In this document: piece after piece, positions 1 through 5,328 of the stretch
Numbering within the stretch: the stretch's first letter is position 1
Layout: the number at the start of each line of letters is the position of its first letter
DNA from: Candidatus Latescibacterota bacterium
GTDB lineage: Bacteria > Latescibacterota > MVCY01 > DTYK01
NCBI GenBank assembly: GCA_012961925.1
Contig: DTYK01000299.1
Span: 1 to 6,068 of the forward strand
Reading direction: 5' to 3'
Length of the DNA: 6,068 nucleotides
Translations under genes and position numbers: made by a program
The notes under the pieces: generated by a model
What the model was told of the DNA's origin: nothing
Database searches by the model: none
The model's input: the letters and a program-made list of their open reading frames with translations, nothing else

Positions 1-1
1 C

Positions 2-601
2 CGGCCTCCGGGGGCCCTCCCTGAAGATGAGTTCGTCACCAGGTGCATCAGGTGCGGAGAGTGTATGAAGGTCTGCCCAACCAGCGGGCTCCAGCCCTCT
101 CTCTGGCAGGCAGGACTTCAGGGGTTCCTGACGCCAGTGCTTGTCCCACGGGTAGGCTATTGTGAGTATAATTGCAGGCTATGCACACAGGTCTGTCCTA
201 CAGGGGCCATTCAGAGGATAAGCCTTGAACTCAAAAGGAGATTTCGTATAGGAACGGCCCATATTGATAAGACCCGATGCATCCCCTATGCCCAGGGCAA
301 GAACTGTGTAGTGTGCGAAGAAGTCTGCCCCATTCCAACTAAGGCCGTGAAACTACGGGAAGCAAAGCCTGGAGACATGATCGGCAGGGGCGTGACGATT
401 GTGGAGGAACCTCTCTTGCTACCGTATATACTTGAGGAGATATGCATCGGGTGCGGGATCTGTGAATATAAATGTCCTGTCGAGGGAAAGGCCGCAATAA
501 CGGTCTCCATACCCAACGTGCTCGGTCCGAAAGATGAACCGGCTCATCCCCGGCTCTTAAGCCTGGAAGCCCTACCTCGGCCTGAACAGGACCGTTTATG
601 A
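2..601 (+). CDS. Polyferredoxin with four 4Fe-4S sites, NapG/MauM-like C-terminal part (5' end outside window)
   Basis: This is the C-terminal 199 residues of an iron-sulfur electron-transfer protein. Four cysteine clusters are visible: CIRCGECMKVCP, then C-x3-C-x2-C-x3-CP (from CEYNC), then C-x8-C-x2-C-x3-CP (from CIPYAQ), and CIGCGICEYKCP. Such clusters bind 4Fe-4S centres that pass electrons between a quinone or membrane partner and a reductase. The spacing and the text around the clusters (RPPGALPEDEF before the first, VLVPRVGYCEYNC before the second) resemble the NapG/MauM ferredoxin family, which is often fused to or paired with a NapH-like membrane ferredoxin. The first ATG in this frame (65) lies inside the first cysteine motif, so it cannot be the true start. 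The frame is open to the window edge. The protein ends with TGA at 599-601 after a proline-rich tail. The redox partner is not in the window, so the pathway cannot be named. Confidence 0.9.
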   Translation, partial: RPPGALPEDEFVTRCIRCGECMKVCPTSGLQPSLWQAGLQGFLTPVLVPRVGYCEYNCRLCTQVCPTGAIQRISLELKRRFRIGTAHIDKTRCIPYAQGKNCVVCEEVCPIPTKAVKLREAKPGDMIGRGVTIVEEPLLLPYILEEICIGCGICEYKCPVEGKAAITVSIPNVLGPKDEPAHPRLLSLEALPRPEQDRL

Positions 602-627
602 GCGACATAAATCTTCTTGGATGAGCC

Positions 628-651
628 CTGGGATTGCAGGCCCGGTCCCAG
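628..651 (+). terminator. Weak hairpin after the ferredoxin gene
   Basis: CTGGGA at 628-633 pairs with TCCCAG at 646-651 around a 12-base loop, 27 bases after the ferredoxin stop codon. The position suits a transcript end, but no T-run follows. An intrinsic terminator is therefore only a weak possibility. Confidence 0.2.
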
Positions 652-697
652 AGCACAACCCCCTGAGCCAATGAAAATTGCCCCATAATCGATTCCC

Positions 698-726
698 TTG
701 CCAATCGGCGAAGATTGTATTATAAT
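698..726 (+). promoter_or_regulatory. Sigma-70 type promoter upstream of the phosphate transporter cluster
   Basis: TTGCCA at 698-703 matches the -35 consensus at five of six bases. TATAAT at 721-726 is a perfect -10 box, and the spacer is exactly 17 bp in an AT-rich stretch. Transcription would start near 733 and run through the marC remnant into the transporter gene, giving an untranslated leader of about 160 bases. I see no clear Pho-box repeat beside it, so phosphate control is not shown by the sequence. It may originally have served the gene whose remnant lies just downstream. Confidence 0.7.
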
Positions 727-771
727 ATAGCACCTAAGTTCTATATAACATCCGACGGTCTGATACCTTGA

Positions 772-882
772 CCTTGCACCGGTAATATGGTTTTAAGGAG
801 GTTGATGGGACTGTTCCTTGCCGCGATATCGGTGGAGTTCATCGCCCGTGGCATCTGGAACATCTATCTATCAATGGGTTAA
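772..882 (+). pseudogene. Remnant of a MarC-family membrane protein (C-terminal ~36 codons only)
   Basis: This frame reads PCTGNMVLRRLMGLFLAA, then ISVEFIARGIWNIYLSMG and a TAA stop. The central text (TGNMVLRRLMG, then a hydrophobic LFLAAISVEFIARGI helix) is what I recall of the last transmembrane helix and end of MarC-family (UPF0056) integral membrane proteins, which are normally about 200 residues long. A TGA stop precedes it at 769-771, and I could not find the rest of MarC in any plus-strand frame from 602 to 770. It is therefore most likely the leftover 3' end of a deleted gene. An ATG at 787 or 805 could in principle start a peptide of about 25-31 residues. The AAGGAGG at 795-801 is only 3 bases before the 805 ATG, and it is also the codons for the Arg-Arg of the family sequence. 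The family call is from memory of the pattern, not from a search. Confidence 0.5.
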
Positions 883-886
883 AAGC

Positions 887-892
887 AAAGGA
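887..892 (+). promoter_or_regulatory. Ribosome binding site, Na+/phosphate transporter
   Basis: AAAGGA lies just before three adjacent possible starts in one frame: TTG 894, ATG 897 and GTG 900. The distances are 1, 4 and 7 bases. Spacing favours ATG 897 or GTG 900 over TTG 894. The protein differs by at most two residues. Confidence 0.5.
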
Positions 893-893
893 C

Positions 894-2018
894 TTGATGG
901 TGGCGAGCTCCAGCTACTCGACCCTGAAGAGGCTGTTATCTCTGTTACTGCTCATATACGGCTTTCTGCTGAGTATTGAGCTCATGAGCGCCGCCTTCAA
1001 ATCATTCGGGCAAGGCTTCGCACATCAGCTCATAGCCGCCACTTCTAACCCTTTCACAGCCCTGTTTATCGGGATACTTGCTACAACAATTGCGCAGAGC
1101 TCTTCCTCTACCACCTCCATACTTGTGGGCCTGGTGGCAAGCGGGGCGATCTCCATCACCAATGCGGTGCCCATAGTTATGGGCGCGAATATCGGGACGA
1201 GTGTAACCAACACCCTGGTCTCCTTTGCCCATGTAACCAGAAAACAGGAATTTAGAAGAGCATTAGCTGGAGCGACCGTCCATGATTTCTTCAATATGTT
1301 GGCCGTGCTAATCCTCTTTCCGTTGGAGCTATATACTCATTTTCTGCAAAGGTCCGCCCTGCTTTTTACCGGTATCTTTATATCCATAGGTGGGTTGAAG
1401 TTCACCAGCCCCTTGAAGATAGCGGTTAAACCGGTTATAGAGCTCATCAGAGGGTTTATACAAGGCTTATTTCCGGGTTCAACCGTTCTGGCAGGCGTGG
1501 TGATGTTGATAATCGCCTTTGCCTTGTTGTTCACAACCCTTAAGCTTCTGGTTAATACTATGAGGGGACTGGTATTGGGGAAGATAGAACGGGTGTTGCA
1601 CGTCTACCTGTTCGAGAAGCCGATGAGGAGTCTACTTTTAGGAATGACCTTCACCTCCATTGTCCAGAGCAGCTCTGTTACCACCTCTTTGATGATCCCG
1701 CTTGTGGGGGCTGGTATACTCTCTGTGGAAGAGATATTCCCCTATACCCTGGGCGCCAATATTGGCACCACGATCACCGCCATACTTGCATCACTTGTGA
1801 CCGGCAGCCCGGCTGCTGTATCGATTGCCCTCACCCACTTGCTGTTTAACCTATCGGGCGTGGCTATCTTTTATCCCCTGCGACGGCTGCCAATCAGTAT
1901 AGCAAAGAGGCTTTCCAGGCTGGCGTCCAACTCAAGAGGCTATGCTTTGATGTATATTCTTGTTGTGTTTTATCTAATCCCCATAATACTTATATACCTG
2001 ACGAAGAGGGGGGGCTGA
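894..2018 (+). CDS. Na+/phosphate cotransporter family protein (NptA-type, two PF02690 repeats)
   Basis: This is a membrane protein of about 374 residues that should import inorganic phosphate with sodium ions across the inner membrane. The family hallmark is an internal duplication, and both halves are visible. QSSSSTTS (residues 68-75) is followed by GANIGTSVTN (97-106), and QSSSVTTS (258-265) is followed by GANIGTTIT (287-295). These QSSS motifs are the transport core in SLC34/NptA proteins. Hydrophobic helices fill most of the chain, for example residues 12-32, 52-65, 196-220 and 350-369. Many bacterial relatives (YjbB-like, about 540 residues) carry a PhoU domain at the C-terminus. Here the protein ends after the membrane part, and the PhoU-like domain is a separate gene 2 bp downstream. 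The start may be TTG 894, ATG 897 or GTG 900. Members of this family can also carry other anions or act in efflux, so the substrate is inferred from the family and the PhoU neighbour. Confidence 0.93.
   Translation: MMVASSSYSTLKRLLSLLLLIYGFLLSIELMSAAFKSFGQGFAHQLIAATSNPFTALFIGILATTIAQSSSSTTSILVGLVASGAISITNAVPIVMGANIGTSVTNTLVSFAHVTRKQEFRRALAGATVHDFFNMLAVLILFPLELYTHFLQRSALLFTGIFISIGGLKFTSPLKIAVKPVIELIRGFIQGLFPGSTVLAGVVMLIIAFALLFTTLKLLVNTMRGLVLGKIERVLHVYLFEKPMRSLLLGMTFTSIVQSSSVTTSLMIPLVGAGILSVEEIFPYTLGANIGTTITAILASLVTGSPAAVSIALTHLLFNLSGVAIFYPLRRLPISIAKRLSRLASNSRGYALMYILVVFYLIPIILIYLTKRGG
2006..2014 (+). promoter_or_regulatory. Ribosome binding site for the PhoU-like gene
   Basis: The purine run GAGGGGGGG lies inside the last codons of the transporter gene, 6 bases before ATG 2021. 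It supports that start and translation of both genes from one message. Confidence 0.5.
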
Positions 2019-2020
2019 CT

Positions 2021-2674
2021 ATGTTTAAGAAACTTTTTTCGGTCTGGGTGATGGAGGATCTCTTAAAACAGGCGTTGAAAGAGAGTGGTGAGATGCTGAA
2101 CGAAACCAGGCAACTGTTTCAAGCGGTCTTAAAGGCCCTCACGGAGAAAGAGGAGATCGATTTTGACATCTATGGAGAGGACAGGATTATTAACCGATAT
2201 GAGATCAACATCAGAAGAAAGGTACTGGAACACCTCTCCGTCAGTCCAAGACAAGATCTCACCGCATCATTAGTGCTCACCAGCATTATTATCGACATCG
2301 AAAGGATAGGAGATTTCTCTAAAAATATCTATGAACTTGCCCGGATGTTCCCGGAGAAGTTCAGCGGCGACTATTTTAGCCGTTTAAAGGAGATCTCCGG
2401 TACGGTGTTGGAACTATTCGAGCATACGTGTGCGGCCTTCTCCGATGCCGATGTGAAAAGGGCAAAGATAGTTACCGAAACGCACTGGAAGATCGCCAAG
2501 GAGTGCGATCGTATCATTGCAGACCTGTTGATGGACGAGAAAATAGCAGCCAGAAGGGCCGTAGTCGCTGCACTGTGCTCGAGATACCTGAAGAGAGTGA
2601 GCGCCCATCTGATGAACATCTCATCCAGCGTGGTGAACCCCTTTGACAGGATAGGGTTCAGGACGGCGGATTAG
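2021..2674 (+). CDS. PhoU-like protein, stand-alone partner of the phosphate transporter
   Basis: This is a 217-residue, all-helical cytoplasmic protein of the PhoU superfamily. PhoU proteins bind metal clusters and restrain phosphate uptake or signalling. The first helical repeat carries the classic signature at residues 92-106: DIERIGDFSKNIYEL, with E94, R95, D98 and N102 in the expected places. The second repeat near residues 188-202 (RYLKRVSAHLMNIS) keeps R192, H196 and N199. Where a canonical motif has E-R-x-x-D, it has K191 and A195, so a second metal site of the usual type is doubtful. The tail SSSVVNPFDRIG recalls PhoU domains attached to Na+/phosphate transporters. The gene begins 2 bp after the transporter stop, so the two probably work as a split version of the fused transporter-PhoU proteins. 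No Pst ABC genes or PhoR/PhoB are in the window, which favours a role with the sodium-driven system over the classical Pho regulon. Confidence 0.9.
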   Translation: MFKKLFSVWVMEDLLKQALKESGEMLNETRQLFQAVLKALTEKEEIDFDIYGEDRIINRYEINIRRKVLEHLSVSPRQDLTASLVLTSIIIDIERIGDFSKNIYELARMFPEKFSGDYFSRLKEISGTVLELFEHTCAAFSDADVKRAKIVTETHWKIAKECDRIIADLLMDEKIAARRAVVAALCSRYLKRVSAHLMNISSSVVNPFDRIGFRTAD

Positions 2675-2685
2675 CGGTAAAGCTG

Positions 2686-3771
2686 ATGAACTCGAAGCAA
2701 AGAGTTGTGACAGCATTGACTCATCATGAGCCTGACAGGGTACCTCTGGATTACTGGGCGGTCCCTGAGACTACGGAACGCCTGTTGGAGGTATTGGGGC
2801 TGCAAGATAAGGACCAGCTTCTGCAGGAATTGGGAGTAGACGTCAGATATGTAAGACCCTGCTATACTGAAGGCGATTATGAAGAACAGTTAGATGGCAG
2901 CCTGCATAGGAGGCTACCCGATGGAACCTTTGTCGATATCTGGGGTGTGGTGAGGAAGAGGGTGAGCTGGGGCATGGGAAGCTATCTGGAGGTTGTCAAG
3001 TCTCCCTTAGCTGAAGCAGAAAGTGTCGGAGAGATCGAAGATCACCCCTGGCCAGATCCCAGAACCTTCGATTTCCACTCTGTCTCGGAACAGTGCTACA
3101 GGTACAGGGAGTCAGCGATCATCTGTACCGGAGACAGGCTGACCACCAGGGCAAGCGTCTTCAAACTGGCAATGTACCTGCGCGGCATGGACAGGTTGTT
3201 GATGGATCTGGTGGTAAATCCAGGACTGGTTGAGGCTCTATTGGGTAAGCTGCTCGAGTTCCACCTTGAATACAATCGCCGGATCTTCGAAGCTGCCGCT
3301 GATCATATAGATATATTTATGCTGGGCGATGACTTCGGCACCGAAAATGGCCCGATGATTAGTCCGGATATGTTCCGGCGTTTCTTCAAACCCGCACTAA
3401 AGGAGCTGGTCCAGGTTGGTAAGGAATTTGACCTTAAGGTGATGCTCCATTCCTGTGGCGGTGTGCGGGAGTTGATTCCGGATTTCATCGATATCGGTCT
3501 GGACATACTGAACCCAATTCAAACCCAGGCCAAAGGGATGGATCCAAAACGGTTGAAGGCGGACTTCGGGAGGGATCTCTGCTTTCACGGCTCGGTGGAT
3601 GTCCAGAGGACGCTGCCCTTCGGCAGCACTGAACAGGTAAGGGCCGAGGTGAGGGAGCGAATTGAAACATTGGGCCAGGGCGGCGGTTTTATTCTGGCCC
3701 CCGCACACAACCTTCAACCAGATATACCTGTTGAAAATATCCTTGCCATGTATCAGGCTGCCTCTGTGTAA
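2686..3771 (+). CDS. Uroporphyrinogen decarboxylase (URO-D) family protein, MtaA/methyltransferase-like
   Basis: This is a 361-residue soluble TIM-barrel protein of the URO-D superfamily. The group contains true haem-pathway decarboxylases and zinc-dependent methyltransferases that move methyl groups from corrinoid proteins (MtaA, MtbA, CmuA). The N-terminus MNSKQRVVTALTHHEPDRVP is typical of the MtaA-like branch and fixes the ATG, although the ribosome site is weak. Visible landmarks are DDFGTENGPMISP (215-227), HSCGG (255-259), HGSVDVQ (301-307) and GGGFILAPAHNLQPDIP (332-348). H255 and C257 correspond to the zinc-binding H-x-C of MtaA. The distal cysteine expected near residue 340 is absent, and APAHNLQ with H341 stands there, as in many uncharacterised relatives. 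A haem-pathway role is unlikely. No corrinoid protein or substrate methyltransferase lies next to it. The gene starts 11 bp after the PhoU-like gene and is probably cotranscribed. The substrate is unknown. Confidence 0.9.
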   Translation: MNSKQRVVTALTHHEPDRVPLDYWAVPETTERLLEVLGLQDKDQLLQELGVDVRYVRPCYTEGDYEEQLDGSLHRRLPDGTFVDIWGVVRKRVSWGMGSYLEVVKSPLAEAESVGEIEDHPWPDPRTFDFHSVSEQCYRYRESAIICTGDRLTTRASVFKLAMYLRGMDRLLMDLVVNPGLVEALLGKLLEFHLEYNRRIFEAAADHIDIFMLGDDFGTENGPMISPDMFRRFFKPALKELVQVGKEFDLKVMLHSCGGVRELIPDFIDIGLDILNPIQTQAKGMDPKRLKADFGRDLCFHGSVDVQRTLPFGSTEQVRAEVRERIETLGQGGGFILAPAHNLQPDIPVENILAMYQAASV

Positions 3772-3793
3772 TGAGCCTTGCAGAACTGACTTC

Positions 3794-3860
3794 AACCCAA
3801 ATCCGGAAATTGAACACCGAAACCCACCGGTGTTCATTCAGTGTTTTCCGAATCTGGGTT
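3794..3860. repeat. 67-bp nested, interrupted inverted repeat
   Basis: An inner perfect stem, TGAACACCG (3811-3819) with CGGTGTTCA (3828-3836), encloses an 8-base loop. An outer stem pairs 3794-3809 with 3845-3860: AACCCA, AT and CGGAAA match with two single mismatches, giving 14 of 16 pairs. The two stems are separated by one base on the left and eight on the right (3837-3844). The structure lies 22 bp after the URO-D stop. It could be a transcript-end structure, a dispersed intergenic repeat or a small mobile-element remnant. I cannot tell which from a single copy. Confidence 0.75.
3811..3847 (+). terminator. Possible terminator of the transporter-PhoU-URO-D unit
   Basis: The inner 9-bp stem (3811-3819 with 3828-3836) is followed by a moderately T-rich TTCAGTGTTTT. 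It stands 39 bp after the URO-D stop, where a terminator would be expected. The T-run is broken and late, so intrinsic termination would be inefficient at best. Confidence 0.35.
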
Positions 3861-3881
3861 CGAGCGTGCGGAAGACCAGAA

Positions 3882-3896
3882 CTAACACTCTGTTAG
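3882..3896. promoter_or_regulatory. Small palindrome just upstream of the 88-residue gene
   Basis: CTAACA (3882-3887), CTC, TGTTAG (3891-3896) is a perfect 6-bp inverted repeat ending 9 bases before ATG 3906. It could be an operator or a hairpin masking the start region. No protein is known to bind it, and a repeat this short can arise by chance. Confidence 0.25.
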
Positions 3897-3905
3897 ATAA
3901 TTCTG

Positions 3906-4172
3906 ATGAAGATCATACCTCTGCTCATCGTACTTCTCACCGTCTTTCTCTTCCTTTTAGCACTCATCATAGCAGGGCTGAACTCAATAAGAGAGAGAAA
4001 GTGGGAGAAATTCAGGCAGGCTTTACTGAGAGGGAACGTTCCAGAAGGTAGGAAAATATTGAGGCGATTATACCCTCTCAGGTCCTCACAGGAGAAAGAG
4101 ATGTTAGAGAGGATATTAAAAGAAACAGGATATCCTCACCTCAGCTTAGAAGAACTTTCACGAAAGGCCTAA
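3906..4172 (+). CDS. Small single-helix membrane protein, function unknown
   Basis: This is an 88-residue protein that I do not recognise. Residues 4-25 (IIPLLIVLLTVFLFLLALIIAG) form one strong transmembrane helix. A short lysine/arginine-rich linker follows (RERKWEKFR, 29-37), and then amphipathic helices to the end, including ILRRLYPLRSSQEKEMLERI (51-70). The positive charges after the helix suggest a short outer N-terminus and a cytoplasmic tail. The tail is charged and helical and might bind a partner. Against it being a gene: no clear ribosome site precedes ATG 3906. In its favour: the ordered membrane-plus-charged-tail layout, and a stop codon that coincides closely with the end of the opposing gene. 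Its TAA (4170-4172) overlaps the opposing TAG by 4 bp in total. Its neighbours suggest no function. Confidence 0.6.
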   Translation: MKIIPLLIVLLTVFLFLLALIIAGLNSIRERKWEKFRQALLRGNVPEGRKILRRLYPLRSSQEKEMLERILKETGYPHLSLEELSRKA

Positions 4173-5002
4173 ATTAGCCTGTTCCTTTCTAAAAATTCAC
4201 GAGCTACGTCCTCTGGCTTTCTTCCTTCCTCATCCACTTCGTAATTCATCTGACGCATTGTTTCATCGCTTATCTTCGAGCCAAGTTTATTCAAAACTCC
4301 CTCTAACTCGGGATATTTCTTTAAGATGTCGGCTCTTATCAGGGGAGCAGCATAGTAGGGAGGGAAGAAATGCTTATCATCCTCGAGGATGACCAGGTCA
4401 AAAGCAGGGATGCGTCCATCGGTGGAAAAACCATCGATGACATCAACGCTCCCTTCGGCAATGGCTCTGTACATCAAGCCAGGGTCCATCTCCTTTGTTT
4501 CTTTCACGAATCTGAATCCATAATGTTTGGCCAATCCAGGATAACCATCAGGACGCTCCATGAATTCATGGTCGAATCCCGGAATTAGCAGGTCAATATA
4601 TGGTTCCAAGTCGGAGATCCTGTTTATTCCTAATTCCATAGCTTGCTTCCGCCGCATGGTCAAGGTGTAGGTGTCGTTAAAGCCGAAGGGTTTAAGCCAG
4701 ATAAGATTAAATTTCCCACGGTAGGCCTCCTTGACGAGCTGGTAAACCTTGTCTCTCTCCGAGACGGCCTCCCTCTTGAGAACGACAGTCAGGCCAGTGC
4801 CGGTGTACTCAGCATAGAGGTCGAGGTCGCCCCGGCGAAGAGCGTTGAAGCAGACGAGTGTACCGCCCAGATTTAATTTGCGGTCCACCTTGAGCCCGGT
4901 ATTCTCCTCGATGAGAATGGACATTATCTCTCCCAATATCACCTGCTCGGTGAAGTTCTTGGAGCCAACCGTTATCTCTTTTCGAGGCTTAGGAATAACC
5001 AA
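4169..5002 (-). CDS. Osmoprotectant/quaternary amine ABC transporter, substrate-binding domain (OpuAC-type, PF04069)
   Basis: This binding protein captures glycine betaine, choline, carnitine or a similar compound and delivers it to the membrane channel. Clear family landmarks, counted from the TTG at 5002, are ITVGSKNFTEQ (10-20), LGGTLVCFNALRRGDLDLYA (45-64), EYTGTG (65-70), GFNDTYTLTMR (107-117), GFSTDGRI (191-198) and FFPPYYAAPLIR (212-223). The mature domain is full length. It lacks a proper signal peptide and lipobox: upstream, the same frame reads only a short hydrophobic stretch, LIITLLLVIPKP. No ribosome site precedes TTG 5002, and no ATG or GTG stands nearby. It overlaps the truncated permease by 31 bp in another frame. 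The best reading is the C-terminal half of a former permease-binding protein fusion, as in OpuF-type systems, now separated by a deletion. Without a membrane anchor or an export signal it may not work. Confidence 0.88.
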   Translation of the reverse strand: MVIPKPRKEITVGSKNFTEQVILGEIMSILIEENTGLKVDRKLNLGGTLVCFNALRRGDLDLYAEYTGTGLTVVLKREAVSERDKVYQLVKEAYRGKFNLIWLKPFGFNDTYTLTMRRKQAMELGINRISDLEPYIDLLIPGFDHEFMERPDGYPGLAKHYGFRFVKETKEMDPGLMYRAIAEGSVDVIDGFSTDGRIPAFDLVILEDDKHFFPPYYAAPLIRADILKKYPELEGVLNKLGSKISDETMRQMNYEVDEEGRKPEDVAREFLERNRLI

Positions 5003-5328
5003 GAGTAAGGTGATAATGAGGTGTACGTGTTCCGGATAATTACCAGCAGCGAGTAGAGAAACAGGGCTACAACGGCTGGGACGACCCCGATTCCTATAAA
5101 CGGCAGCAAGAAACCAAAAAGGGCCAGACTGGGGATTGTCTGAATCACACTGGCAAAGCCCAAGACAGGGGAAGCCAGGCGCCGAACTCTGGTGAGCAGA
5201 ATTCCCAATGGGACTGCGGTCAGGATTGCCAAAAAGACGGCAATACCTGTCAGGCGCAAATGCTCGAGGGTCAGCCGCAGAATATCATCCAGCCTTTCTT
5301 GCATAAAATAGACCAGAGTAAGCATCAT
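4972..5328 (-). CDS. Truncated osmoprotectant ABC transporter permease (N-terminal half, probably inactivated)
   Basis: These 118 residues match the first half of OpuCB/OsmW-type permeases, which are usually about 210 residues or are fused to a binding domain. Three membrane segments are visible near residues 25-46, 53-76 and 79-98. The family stretch IQTIPSLALFGFLLP (62-76) and the loop LLVIIRNTYTSL (94-105) are intact. After IIRNTYTSL the expected continuation, with the EAA loop that docks on the ATPase (DPALIEAARGMG in relatives) and the last helices, is missing. The frame instead ends in SPYSWLFLSLEKR and TAA, reading out of frame across the start of the binding domain. About 100 codons appear deleted. 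The N-terminus is sound: ATG 5328 follows the ATPase TGA with no gap and has a good ribosome site. Without the EAA loop it should not couple to the ATPase. Confidence 0.85.
   Translation of the reverse strand: MMLTLVYFMQERLDDILRLTLEHLRLTGIAVFLAILTAVPLGILLTRVRRLASPVLGFASVIQTIPSLALFGFLLPFIGIGVVPAVVALFLYSLLVIIRNTYTSLSPYSWLFLSLEKR

Noticed and set aside
339..704. A 121-codon minus-strand open frame opposite the ferredoxin gene
   Set aside because: It is opposite a gene with four intact cysteine motifs, begins at a TTG with no support, and reads as arginine- and proline-rich text typical of antisense frames.
690..707. CGATT and AATCG inverted repeat overlapping the -35 box
   Set aside because: A 5-bp stem with an 8-base spacer is expected by chance. 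There is not enough to call it an operator.
795..807. AAGGAGG followed by ATG, looking like a start signal for a tiny membrane peptide
   Set aside because: The gap to the ATG is only 3 bases, and the purines are the codons for the Arg-Arg in the MarC-like text, so it is better explained as part of a gene remnant.
3662..4051. A 129-codon open frame on the plus strand crossing from the URO-D gene into the 88-residue gene
   Set aside because: It overlaps two better-supported genes in another frame, crosses the inverted repeat, and its composition (rich in H, R, T, S, P) shows no domain or membrane pattern.
4165..4180. Imperfect palindrome AGGCcTA-aat-TAGCCT over the two convergent stop codons
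   Set aside because: The stem is about 6 bp with a bulge, and neither strand has a proper T-run after it. It is too weak to call a bidirectional terminator.
4972..5002. Programmed -1 frameshift linking permease and binding protein
   Set aside because: The overlap has only an A-AAG tetramer, not a classical slippery heptamer, and I saw no downstream pseudoknot. The permease would still lack its second half.
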